DNA of 64,000 bases from JACNIZ01 sp964344765. Its GTDB lineage: Bacteria; Planctomycetota; UBA1135. Location: positions 1-64,000 of the forward strand of contig CAYFOM010000022.1 in the NCBI GenBank assembly GCA_964344765.1, read 5' to 3'. Made by a program: the position numbers and the translations under genes. The first letter of the stretch is position 1. The number at the start of each line of letters is the position of its first letter. Shown piece after piece: positions 44,313 to 52,214 of this stretch. The notes under the pieces were generated by a model. That model was given only the letters and a program-made list of their open reading frames with translations. It made no database searches and was not told where the DNA came from.

Positions 44313-45749
44313 TCAAGTAGCGGAAACCAGCGGACGCAAGTCTCCACCCAGTGCGAGATAAAGGTCAATGCGGTTGATCAACACCATCAAATGGGTTTGC
44401 AGCAACTCCAGTTCCTTCTGCTGCTGATCCATACGGCTTTGCAAAGTCGTCGCCAAACTGCCGACACCTTGCTGATAGCGGCGTTCGGCGCGTTGCAAGT
44501 CTTGTTTAGAGCGGTCGTGAACCTCGGCCATGGTTTGCCACTGTTCGCGCAACTCCTGTTCGGCTAGCAGCGCGCTTTCTACTTCGGCGTAGGCCAGCAG
44601 CGCGCGTTGCGTGAACTCCAATTCGGCTTGGCTGATGCCGGCGGCGCGCAACTCAACTTGGTTGCGCAATCGACCGCCTTCAAATAATGGTGCAACCAAG
44701 TTGCCGGCCAAACTCCAAACGCGAAGATCGCCATCGAGCAAATCTCCAAGGGTTTCGCTCATCGTTCCACCGCTAGCGGTTAGGGCTAAGCGCGGATAGA
44801 GCGAAGCTCGGGCAACGCTATGTTCGGAATGGGCGGCCAGCAGTCGCGCTTCGGTAGCGCGCAAATCCGGACGGCGTGCCACCACTTGTGCGGGCAGGTC
44901 CGCAGCCAAAGTGGGGGGCAAATCCGGCAACTGCGTAGCCAATCCCGAGGCAGTGGTTTGGTAAGTGTTGCCGCTGCGCATCGATTGCAACGCACGCAAT
45001 TGCTGATCGCGGTTGATCTTTACGCTGTGCAAACGCGCATCCATTTGCTGGGCGGTATTGCGCGCACTATTCCAAAGATCGGCAGGCGCCAAACCTTGGC
45101 GGTAGCGCTTGCCGATGTGATCTGCCAAAGCATGCGCGGTCGCCGCCAATTCTTCGCTTAAGCGCAATTCAACGTCGGCGGCAACGGCGGCAAACCAAAC
45201 CTTGCTTGCTTGACCGGCCAACGAAAGCTGTGCACCCTGCCACTCGGCGGTGCCGGCCTGCCACTGGGCAAGGGCCGCATCTTCCTCAGCATCGATGCGA
45301 CCCCATAAATCCAGCTCCCAACTCAGGTTCAGGCCTAAATTGGCCTGACTATTGGTAATCGGTAATACGCTAGGTGCGCCGGGAATCGGCAATCCAATCA
45401 AGTTGGTACGACTACGCCCTGCTCCCAAACTCGCCGATACCGACGGCATCTTTTGACCGGCAACCAACTGAGTTTGCAGCTCCAATTGATGCAATTGCGC
45501 GGCGGCGGCTCGCAGGTCCAAATTGTTTTGCAGTACGCCGTCGATGGTGTGATTCAAATCCGCGCTGGCGAAGTCTTGCCACCAAGGTTGCAGTTGCCAT
45601 GCTTCTACCGCGATGGGGGAGGCATGCTCGCTGACCAGCGCGTCGGATTGTTGTTCGGTTTTCGCGGTCGGGCTCGAACAGGCGGCGACTGCGACCAGCA
45701 ACAGAGCGGAAGTGGGGCGAGCCCAAGACTGGGATGGTGAGCCGATCAT
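44313..45749 (-). CDS. NodT-type outer membrane efflux lipoprotein
   Basis: 478 residues. Lipoprotein signal (VAVAACSS, Cys24). Two outer-membrane-efflux repeats typical of TolC/NodT/OprM, with 'NNLDLRAAAAQLHQLELQTQLVAGQKMPSVS'-like helices (short motifs NLDLRAA and LPSVSA-type region) and 'PAQVVARRPDLRATEARLLAAHSE' in the middle. It forms the trimeric exit duct of the RND pump. Coupled to the TetR gene by an ATGA overlap, so it is the first pump gene in the operon. Confidence 0.9.
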   Translation of the reverse strand: MIGSPSQSWARPTSALLLVAVAACSSPTAKTEQQSDALVSEHASPIAVEAWQLQPWWQDFASADLNHTIDGVLQNNLDLRAAAAQLHQLELQTQLVAGQKMPSVSASLGAGRSRTNLIGLPIPGAPSVLPITNSQANLGLNLSWELDLWGRIDAEEDAALAQWQAGTAEWQGAQLSLAGQASKVWFAAVAADVELRLSEELAATAHALADHIGKRYRQGLAPADLWNSARNTAQQMDARLHSVKINRDQQLRALQSMRSGNTYQTTASGLATQLPDLPPTLAADLPAQVVARRPDLRATEARLLAAHSEHSVARASLYPRLALTASGGTMSETLGDLLDGDLRVWSLAGNLVAPLFEGGRLRNQVELRAAGISQAELEFTQRALLAYAEVESALLAEQELREQWQTMAEVHDRSKQDLQRAERRYQQGVGSLATTLQSRMDQQQKELELLQTHLMVLINRIDLYLALGGDLRPLVSAT

Positions 45750-46450
45750 TCTTTGTCCTCCGGCAAGCAGTCTTCACCGAGCGAGCAGCCGCGGCGGTTG
45801 CGTTGGTCGTCGAACAACCCAGGTTCGGCGGCAGCAGAAAAACCGGCGCTGCAGAAGCGCACGAGTTCGTCGATCAGCATTTTGGGATCGTCGAGGCGGA
45901 CGCGGCCGCCGGTCAATGCCGATGCCAAAAGGTGGCCGTCGGCCATCGCGTGCACCATCGCGCCTTTCATGAACATGCCGCGGGCGAAGATTTGCTCCTC
46001 GCTGAGGTGGGGGCAGCAGGGATCCAGCGCCGAGAAAAAGCGATTGGCAAGCGGCCGAAAAATGCTGACCACGATTTCGACGATTTCCGGGGTCGGCTCT
46101 TGGTGCAAGCGGGCCAGCAGATTCGGTAGTTGGCGATCTTCTTGCATGAAGTGCTCAATCGGCGCGGTGAAAAAGATGCGCAGCACTTCATCCAGCGAAA
46201 CACCGTCGGGGCCGGCCGCCGCTTCGGCTTCGTCGAGTTGTCGCATGCGCAGCTCGTTCAGCGGTCCGATGTGACGTTCGATCAATGCGCGGATCAATCC
46301 GGCCTTGGAGCCGAAGTGGTAATTGACCGCCGCCAGGTTGGCGCCGGCCATGTCGGTGATTTCGCGAATGGAAATCCCCTGGAAGCCGCGTTCCGAGAAA
46401 AGAGTCTCGGCGGCGTCCAACAATCGAGCTTGGGTCGTGGAGGGATTCAC
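45746..46450 (-). CDS. TetR-family regulator (CecR-like) of the RND pump
   Basis: 234 residues from GTG 46450; a TTG at 46471 is open in frame but lies inside the promoter. The N-terminal helix-turn-helix reads 'LLDAAETLFSERGFQGISIREITDMAGANLAAVNYHFGSKAGLI'-type TetR signature (key pieces GFQGISIREIT and AAVNYHFGSK). The ligand domain resembles that of CecR/DUF1956 regulators. First gene of the efflux operon, so it probably autoregulates it and responds to a pump substrate. Cys-rich end (CSLGEDC). Confidence 0.88.
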   Translation of the reverse strand: MNPSTTQARLLDAAETLFSERGFQGISIREITDMAGANLAAVNYHFGSKAGLIRALIERHIGPLNELRMRQLDEAEAAAGPDGVSLDEVLRIFFTAPIEHFMQEDRQLPNLLARLHQEPTPEIVEIVVSIFRPLANRFFSALDPCCPHLSEEQIFARGMFMKGAMVHAMADGHLLASALTGGRVRLDDPKMLIDELVRFCSAGFSAAAEPGLFDDQRNRRGCSLGEDCLPEDKE

Positions 46451-46459
46451 TGGAATGTA

Positions 46460-46488
46460 TGTATAAAACAAACGTTTGAATCATGCAA
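46460..46488 (-). promoter_or_regulatory. Promoter and palindromic operator of the efflux operon
   Basis: On the minus strand TTGCAT (46483-46488), a 17-base spacer and TATACA (46460-46465) make a good sigma-70-type promoter. The perfect 10-base palindrome CAAACGTTTG (46469-46478) lies within the spacer, an ideal place for TetR-type repression. Transcription would begin a few bases before the GTG at 46450. Confidence 0.65.
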
Positions 46489-46552
46489 GCTTGAGTTTGG
46501 AATTTCTTCCTGAAATTAGCCTAAGTCCACCAAAAAGCCCGCTTTTGGGGCC

Positions 46553-47593
46553 TTAATTTTCTTCCGCCCGACGCGCCAGCTCGTTCTCGAGGAAGTAAAT
46601 CATGATGTACTCCTCGGCCGTTCGGCGCGGACCCGGCTCGTCGCGCATCCGTCGCGCGGTGGCCTGCAGGTGGCGCTCGCGGAAGAAGCGATAGGCCTTC
46701 ACACCGCCGTGCGACTGCTCAGGCCGCAGCGGCTGAATGCCAAGCGCCTCCTCGGCCTCTTCCTGGCTCAGCGACGACCGCCCTTTCTGCTCCATGAAGT
46801 GCTCCAGCGAGCGAATTTGCTCGGTGCGCACGCCGATCAAAAATTCACGGAAGGCCAGTCCTTCATCCTCGGTGGGGTTGGGGCGGGCAAAGTACTCGAC
46901 GAATTCGGGATCACAGCCGGCTTGCAGCAGGCGCATCATTTCCGATACACCCAGCAACGTGCCCAAGCTGACGCGAATGCGTCGGCGCGCCGTCCACGTG
47001 GCTTGCAGTAGCGGCGAAAAATCACGCACCGTCCAGTGCAGATAATTCTCCCACGTGGTGCACAGCTTCTCGACCGCCAACGTGCGCAACTCGAAGCTGT
47101 TCTTTTGGTCGCGGCTAATCGAGCCCAACAACTCTTCCGCCAGCAGCGTGTAAACACAACCGTGCAGCCAGTCATCAATGCGCTGCTTGAGATCCTCGAC
47201 GCGCTCCGGATTGCCGTCTTCCAACTCGCGCGCGATGAAACGCGCTAACCGCCAGAAGTTCAATTCGGCATGCACCAAGGTGCGGCCAACCAATGCCCGC
47301 GTTGGGATGAACATCTCGTAGTTCGTCTCGTTGGCCTGGACCATGTGGTTGACCATCGTCGACAAATCGCGTTCGCGCGAACCGAGCGTGCTTTCGGCAA
47401 ATACCCCAGGGAAGGCTTCTAGAGCTTCGGCGACCTTTTCGACACGCTCAATATTGTTCACCAAGAACAACCGCAGTTGAAGAATGCTCTCTTCGTCGGT
47501 GGTTCCGATCTCTTCCCACAGATCGCGAATCGTCTGCCGCTCGGGTTCGGTAAACGAACCTACGGGACCGAAGCGCAGTTGCAGAGAAGCCAT
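46553..47593 (-). CDS. Unknown helical protein
   Basis: 346 residues from ATG 47593 (upstream frame open to 47623). No signal peptide or membrane segment. Mostly amphipathic helix, rich in Glu, Arg and Leu, with motifs 'DLWEEIGTTDEESILQLRLFLVNNIERV', 'FWRLARFIARELEDGNPERVEDLKQRIDDWLHG' (short forms: LWEEIG, RFIAREL) and a C-terminal 'KAYRFFRERHLQATARRM'. It may be a structural or regulatory cytoplasmic protein. I do not recognise a family. Confidence 0.6.
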   Translation of the reverse strand: MASLQLRFGPVGSFTEPERQTIRDLWEEIGTTDEESILQLRLFLVNNIERVEKVAEALEAFPGVFAESTLGSRERDLSTMVNHMVQANETNYEMFIPTRALVGRTLVHAELNFWRLARFIARELEDGNPERVEDLKQRIDDWLHGCVYTLLAEELLGSISRDQKNSFELRTLAVEKLCTTWENYLHWTVRDFSPLLQATWTARRRIRVSLGTLLGVSEMMRLLQAGCDPEFVEYFARPNPTEDEGLAFREFLIGVRTEQIRSLEHFMEQKGRSSLSQEEAEEALGIQPLRPEQSHGGVKAYRFFRERHLQATARRMRDEPGPRRTAEEYIMIYFLENELARRAEEN

Positions 47594-47651
47594 TTCTGAC
47601 GAAAGTTTTGGCCAAGCGGGCATGGAGGCGGCTGGGCAGGCGGTTCCAAGG

Positions 47652-48275
47652 TCAAGTGCGGTAAAGGCGGTCGCCGGCGTCGCCGAGTCCTGGCAGGATA
47701 TACCCTTTGGAGTTCAATTTCTCATCCAAAACGCAGAGATGTAAGTCGACGTCGGGGTGCGCGGCCTGCAAAGCTTCGACGCCTTCCGGTGCGCCGAGGA
47801 TGGCGAGGAACTTCAATCGCTTGGCGCCCCAAGCTTTGACTTGGTCGACCGCAGCCGCCGCAGAACCGCCGGTGGCCAGCATCGGATCCAAAACCAAGCA
47901 CAAGTCTTCGCACGGCCCGGACGGCTTTTTGGCGTAGTACTCGACCGGCTCCAGCGTTTCTTCGTTGCGGTAGAAACCAAGGTGGCGCACCGACGCGCGC
48001 GGCAGCAGCGCCGAAAGCCCGTCGACCATTCCCAAACCGGCGCGCAGGATCGGAACCAACGCAATGCTGTCGGCCAAACGCTGGGCCTGGCACGGTTGCA
48101 GCGGCGTCTGCACTTCGACCGGCTCGGTTAGGAGGTCGGATGTGGCTTCCACGCCCAGAAGTAAAGACAGTTCATATATGAGTTTACGGAAGATCTCTGG
48201 GGGAGTATCCTGGGCCCGCAGCTGTGCGAGCTTGTCTTGGACTACCGGATGGTGGGATACGGACAACTTCGCCAT
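47652..48275 (-). CDS. upp: Uracil phosphoribosyltransferase
   Basis: 207 residues, the standard length. UPRTase motifs: 'HHPVVQDKLAQLR' at the N-terminus, 'LVPILRAGLGMVDGL', 'YYAKKP', the PRPP-binding loop 'CLVLDPMLATGGSA' and the C-terminal uracil-binding 'GYILPGLGDAGDR'. It converts uracil and PRPP to UMP in pyrimidine salvage, fitting the nearby deoC. TATGCT is exactly 6 bases before the ATG. Confidence 0.96.
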   Translation of the reverse strand: MAKLSVSHHPVVQDKLAQLRAQDTPPEIFRKLIYELSLLLGVEATSDLLTEPVEVQTPLQPCQAQRLADSIALVPILRAGLGMVDGLSALLPRASVRHLGFYRNEETLEPVEYYAKKPSGPCEDLCLVLDPMLATGGSAAAAVDQVKAWGAKRLKFLAILGAPEGVEALQAAHPDVDLHLCVLDEKLNSKGYILPGLGDAGDRLYRT

Positions 48276-48281
48276 GCGCGA

Positions 48282-48287
48282 AGCATA
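48282..48287 (-). promoter_or_regulatory. -10-like TATGCT, 6 bases before upp
   Basis: Minus strand hexamer close to the TATAAT consensus, exactly 6 bases before the ATG at 48275. Confidence 0.5.
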
Positions 48288-48305
48288 ACCCCTCAGCTTG
48301 TGATC

Positions 48306-48782
48306 ATGGAAGAGGCGAATTCAAAGCACCCGCCAATCGATTGGATTGCCGTTTATCAGGACTCACGCTACGTGTTCTCCTGCCAGGGCAAGGACTACGA
48401 TTTGGCTCTCAACGGTGAAGCGCCGTCGTTGGCTGAATTGCAGCAGTCGGTCACCTTGATCACCGCGTGGAATCCTAATTCCAACGAGCGCCCTCAGGAT
48501 TGGAACGAGGCTGCGAATCTGCGCTTGAAACAGTCGCTGACCGAAGCCGGCTACGACTTTGCCGACGCTTGGGGGGCTTCGCTTCCTGGGGTGAAGCCGG
48601 AATGGAAGGAGAGCGGCTTCGTAGTTTTCGGCTGGACGCGTGCCGAAGCCGCCCGCTGGGGTCGGACCTGGGCGCAGCGCGCAGTGGTGTATTTAGACGC
48701 CGAGTCCAGCGAGTTGATTTTCTGTGAAGACGAGCAAGTCATCGCTTGCGGCTTGCAGCACATCGCCGCCGAGCAAGGTTGA
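48306..48782 (+). CDS. DUF3293 protein
   Basis: 158 residues from ATG 48306, divergent from upp with 30 bases between starts. The DUF3293 signature is clear: 'LITAWNPNSNERPQDWNEAANLRLKQSL' (key parts ITAWNPNS and N..L...L), 'GYDFADAWGASLPGVKPEWKESGFVV' and a late 'LIFCEDEQVIA'. The family is small, cytoplasmic and uncharacterised. Confidence 0.82.
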   Translation: MEEANSKHPPIDWIAVYQDSRYVFSCQGKDYDLALNGEAPSLAELQQSVTLITAWNPNSNERPQDWNEAANLRLKQSLTEAGYDFADAWGASLPGVKPEWKESGFVVFGWTRAEAARWGRTWAQRAVVYLDAESSELIFCEDEQVIACGLQHIAAEQG

Positions 48783-48811
48783 GCAAACGCAGTCCGGCGC
48801 CGTCGCGGCGC

Positions 48812-48817
48812 TAAGAT
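48812..48817 (+). promoter_or_regulatory. -10-like TAAGAT, 7 bases before deoC
   Basis: TAAGAT followed by 7 bases and the ATG at 48825; consistent with a transcript starting at the start codon. Confidence 0.5.
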
Positions 48818-48824
48818 TGCTTGG

Positions 48825-49739
48825 ATGAACGCTGCGTCTGAGTCAGCAACCTCCCCCGAGCCGTTGGTGCGGCGAAGCGTAGACCGGGTCGCCGTCGATT
48901 CCCGGGCCGCGTCGTTCACTACGCGTTCGATTAAGAAACAAGCCAAGCGCCAGGGTTTGAACATGGTCGTTTCGATGACCGACCTGACCACCCTGGAAGG
49001 CAAGGATTCGCCGCAAACGGTTCGGGCGTTGTGTCGCAAAGCGTTGCGACCTGCAGTCGGCATCGACGGCATTCCGCAGGTTGCCGCCGTTTGTGTTTAC
49101 CCGGCTTTTGTGGCTTTGGCGAAGGAGTACGTCGGCGATAGCGGCGTGCAAGTAGCCAGCGTCGCGACTTCGTTTCCTAGTGGGCAGTCGCCGCTGCCGT
49201 TGCGTTTGGATGAAGTCCAACAAGCAGTCGAAGCCGGTGCCGATGAAATCGATATGGTGATTTCGCGCGGCGCGTTTTTGGCTGGTGAGTTGCAGCGGGT
49301 GCACGATGAAATTGCTGCGGTCAAAGAAGCCTGCGGCGCGGCCCACTTAAAGGTGATTTTGGAAACCGGCGAGTTGGAGACTTACGACAACGTGCGATTG
49401 GCTAGCGATCTTGCCATTCAAGCCGGTGCGGATTTCATCAAAACCAGTACTGGCAAAGTGTCGCCGGCGGCAACGATGGGGGTGACCTTGGTCATGCTTG
49501 AAGCCATTCGCGATCACTACTTACAAAGCGGCCAGATGATCGGCATGAAGCCTGCCGGCGGCATTCGCACCGCCAAAGAAGCACTGCATTATTTGGTCAT
49601 GGTCAAAGAAACGCTGGGCGACGCCTGGCTCAGTCCGAAGTGGTTCCGTTTCGGCGCGTCTTCGCTGCTGGATGATGTGCTGCGCCAACTGCGCAAGCAG
49701 GAACTCGGCCCTTACACCGCTCACTACGACGTTTACTAA
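48825..49739 (+). CDS. deoC: Deoxyribose-phosphate aldolase
   Basis: 304 residues, longer than the E. coli enzyme and of the type with an N-terminal extension. Schiff-base Lys206 lies in 'FIKTSTGK'; further motifs are 'VAAVCVYPAFV', 'VATSFPSGQ', 'EADEIDMVI'-like 'GADEIDMVISRGAFLAG', 'LKVILETGEL' and 'GMKPAGGIRT'. It splits 2-deoxyribose 5-phosphate into acetaldehyde and glyceraldehyde 3-phosphate. Only 5 bases separate it from the aldehyde dehydrogenase gene, which can oxidise the acetaldehyde: a deoxyribose catabolic operon. Confidence 0.95.
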   Translation: MNAASESATSPEPLVRRSVDRVAVDSRAASFTTRSIKKQAKRQGLNMVVSMTDLTTLEGKDSPQTVRALCRKALRPAVGIDGIPQVAAVCVYPAFVALAKEYVGDSGVQVASVATSFPSGQSPLPLRLDEVQQAVEAGADEIDMVISRGAFLAGELQRVHDEIAAVKEACGAAHLKVILETGELETYDNVRLASDLAIQAGADFIKTSTGKVSPAATMGVTLVMLEAIRDHYLQSGQMIGMKPAGGIRTAKEALHYLVMVKETLGDAWLSPKWFRFGASSLLDDVLRQLRKQELGPYTAHYDVY

Positions 49740-49744
49740 GCGCA

Positions 49745-51232
49745 ATGTCTACCTCTTCTACCGACTCCTCGCCATCCGGCGCCTCGCTGCAGTTCGGCGA
49801 CAAGTGGCAGCTGGATGCCGCTCCGGAAAGTACGCCGGTGAGCATTGCCGACGAATACGGTGTGTTCGTCAACGGCGATTTTCGTGCTGGGCAATCAGGT
49901 CAAAAAATGGCCACGATCAACCCTGCAACCGAAGAAACGCTCGCCGAGTTCGCCGTAGCCGATGAATCCGACGTCGACGCAGCCGTCACTGCCGCACGCC
50001 AAGCGTTGCCCGCTTGGCAAGCATTGCCGGCGGTGGAGCGCGGTAAGTACCTGTACCGACTTGCCCGTCGCTTGCAGGAGCGCGCGCGCGAGTTTGCCAT
50101 CCTCGAGACTATGGATGGCGGCAAGCCGATTAAGGAATCGCGTGACGTCGACATCCCCGAAGCTGCTAAGCACTTCTTTTATCACGCAGGCTGGGCCGAC
50201 AAGCTGGATTACGCGTTCCCCGGCCGTAGCGTCGAGCCGGTTGGAGTTTGCGCGCAAATCATTCCGTGGAACTTCCCGTTACTGATGGCGGCGTGGAAAA
50301 TTGCGCCGGCGTTGGCGTGCGGGAACACCGTGGTGTTGAAGCCGGCCGAAACCACGCCGTTGACTGCGTTGCGCTTGGCTGAAATCCTGCGCGAAATTGA
50401 ATTGCCTGCGGGTGTGGTCAACATCATCACCGGTGCGGGCGCAACCGGTGCTGCCCTTGCCAACCACCCAGGTGTCGACAAGGTTGCGTTTACCGGCAGT
50501 ACCGATGTCGGCAAAGTGCTGGCTGATGCTGTCGCCGGAACCGGTAAGAAGTTGACTTTGGAATTGGGCGGTAAGTCGCCGCACATCATCATGGACGACG
50601 CAAGTTTGGATCAGGCGGTAGAAGGCGTGATTCAGGGCATTTACTTCAATCAGGGTCACGTCTGCTGCGCCGGCTCGCGCCTGTTTGTGCAAGAGGGCGT
50701 GCTCGATGAAGTGATGCAAAAATTGGAATTGCGCATGCAGACTTTGCGTGTCGGCGATCCGCTGGATAAGAACACCGATGTGGGTGCGATTAACTCGGCG
50801 GCGCAGTTGCAAACCATTCAGCGCTACGTGCAAGCCGGCATCGACGAAGGAGCTGAGCTGGTGTCGCCTACCCAAAGTGAGTTGCCTGAAAAAGGCTATT
50901 GGCAAGCGCCGTGTTTCTTCAAAGGAGTGCAGCCGGTGCATACCATTGCACGCGAAGAGATCTTCGGTCCGGTGTTGTCGGTGTTGAGTTTCCGCACGCC
51001 TGAAGAAGCGCTGCAACGCGCCAATCAATCGCCTTATGGCTTGGCTGCCGGCATTTGGACTGACAAAGGTTCGAAGATGTTCTCGCTGGCTTCACGCATC
51101 AAAGCCGGCGTGGTTTGGTGCAACAGCTACAACCGATTCGACGCGGCGTCGCCGTTCGGTGGTTTCAAACAATCCGGCTTCGGGCGCGAAGGCGGACGTC
51201 ATGGACTTCGTGCCTACCTGAACCTGAAGTAA
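49745..51232 (+). CDS. Aldehyde dehydrogenase
   Basis: 495 residues with a full ALDH fold. NAD-binding motifs 'IIPWNFPLLMAAWKIAPAL', 'VLKPAE' and 'FTGSTDVG'; catalytic Glu in 'LELGGKSP' and catalytic Cys307 in 'NQGHVCCAGSR'; end 'FGGFKQSGFGREGG'. It should oxidise acetaldehyde from DeoC. Its stop TAA overlaps the next ATG by one base (TAATG), coupling it to a second, catalytically incomplete ALDH gene; together the pair resembles one ALDH16 protein. Confidence 0.93.
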   Translation: MSTSSTDSSPSGASLQFGDKWQLDAAPESTPVSIADEYGVFVNGDFRAGQSGQKMATINPATEETLAEFAVADESDVDAAVTAARQALPAWQALPAVERGKYLYRLARRLQERAREFAILETMDGGKPIKESRDVDIPEAAKHFFYHAGWADKLDYAFPGRSVEPVGVCAQIIPWNFPLLMAAWKIAPALACGNTVVLKPAETTPLTALRLAEILREIELPAGVVNIITGAGATGAALANHPGVDKVAFTGSTDVGKVLADAVAGTGKKLTLELGGKSPHIIMDDASLDQAVEGVIQGIYFNQGHVCCAGSRLFVQEGVLDEVMQKLELRMQTLRVGDPLDKNTDVGAINSAAQLQTIQRYVQAGIDEGAELVSPTQSELPEKGYWQAPCFFKGVQPVHTIAREEIFGPVLSVLSFRTPEEALQRANQSPYGLAAGIWTDKGSKMFSLASRIKAGVVWCNSYNRFDAASPFGGFKQSGFGREGGRHGLRAYLNLK

Positions 51233-52152
51233 TGAGCTCTTCCGACCGACTTCCGATTTTGAAAACCTACAAGCTGTTTCTCGGCGGCGCCTTCCCGCGC
51301 ACCGAGTCCGGCCGCACCATGCTGATTCCAGGTGCCGGCGGCGAAGCTTGCGCTCACCTTTGCCATGGGTCGCGCAAAGACCTGCGCAATGCCGTCGCCG
51401 CAGCGCGCAAAGCACAACCGGGTTGGCAAAAACGTAGTGCTTATAACAAAGGCCAGATTCTGTACCGCATGGCGGAAATGTTGGAAGGCAAGTCAGCTGA
51501 ATTTGCGGCTGCACTATGCGATGCCGCCCCGCTAGCAGGCGACGGTGAGCCGGCCGAGGAATTCACTTTGCCATCCGAAGAAGAGGCGCTTGCCGAAGTG
51601 CAGGAAGCCGTCGATCGCTTGGTTGCTTTTGCCGGTTGGGCCGACAAGTACCCACAAGTGCTGGGCTGCGCCAACCCGGTTGCCGGCCCGTTCCATAACT
51701 TCACTATTCCGGAAGCCACCGGCGTGGTTGGCATTGTTGCGCCGAATGAGCAACCGTTGCTGGGCTTGATTTCGCTGATGGCACCGGTGCTTTGCGCCGG
51801 CAATTCAGTCGTGGCCTTGGGCTCGTCCACGCAGCCATTGGCGACTGCGTTGTTCGGTGAAGTTTGCGCCACTTCCGACGTTCCCGGCGGGGTCGTTAAT
51901 TTACTCACCGGTTATCGCGACGAACTCATCGACCACTTCGCCAGCCATCGCGATATCGACGCCATTCACGCCGCCGGATGCAGTGGCGACGAACGTCGGC
52001 GATTGGAACTTGGGGCGGCCGAGAACCTGAAGCGCGTGACCGTGCGCGAGGTCAGCGGCGAGCAGTGGTACGACCGCCGCACTTGCCATTCGCCTTACTG
52101 GATCGAGTCCTTCGTAGAGATGAAGACTTTGTGGCATCCGCTGGCGACTTAA
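51232..52152 (+). CDS. ALDH-like protein lacking the catalytic domain
   Basis: 306 residues from ATG 51232. It aligns with the first two-thirds of ALDH: 'YKLFLGGAFPRTESGRTM', 'AARKAQPGWQKRSAYNKGQILYRMAEML' (short motif), 'ATGVVGIVAPNEQPLLGL' and 'DVPGGVVNLLTGY'. The cofactor motif KPxE is replaced (ALGSSTQP) and the protein stops before the catalytic Cys. This is the layout of the C-terminal pseudoenzyme domain of ALDH16. With the previous gene the sum is 801 residues, the size of a bacterial ALDH16. A role in binding or stabilising the active partner is inferred. Confidence 0.82.
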   Translation: MSSSDRLPILKTYKLFLGGAFPRTESGRTMLIPGAGGEACAHLCHGSRKDLRNAVAAARKAQPGWQKRSAYNKGQILYRMAEMLEGKSAEFAAALCDAAPLAGDGEPAEEFTLPSEEEALAEVQEAVDRLVAFAGWADKYPQVLGCANPVAGPFHNFTIPEATGVVGIVAPNEQPLLGLISLMAPVLCAGNSVVALGSSTQPLATALFGEVCATSDVPGGVVNLLTGYRDELIDHFASHRDIDAIHAAGCSGDERRRLELGAAENLKRVTVREVSGEQWYDRRTCHSPYWIESFVEMKTLWHPLAT

Positions 52153-52180
52153 AAGTCTGCCCGATCTGCGCTCGGTCATC

Positions 52181-52214
52181 GCCGCCACCGCAGCTGTGGT
52201 GCTAAGGTGGCGGC
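52181..52214 (+). repeat. Inverted repeat ending at the sialate esterase start codon
   Basis: GCCGCCACC (52181-52189) and GGTGGCGGC (52206-52214) are perfect complements with a 16-base loop. The second arm ends at the base before the ATG at 52215 and covers the -10-like TAAGGT. No T-run follows. Confidence 0.6.
52203..52208 (+). promoter_or_regulatory. -10-like TAAGGT, 6 bases before the sialate esterase start
   Basis: Extended -10 form TGC-TAAGGT, exactly 6 bases before the ATG at 52215. Confidence 0.45.
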
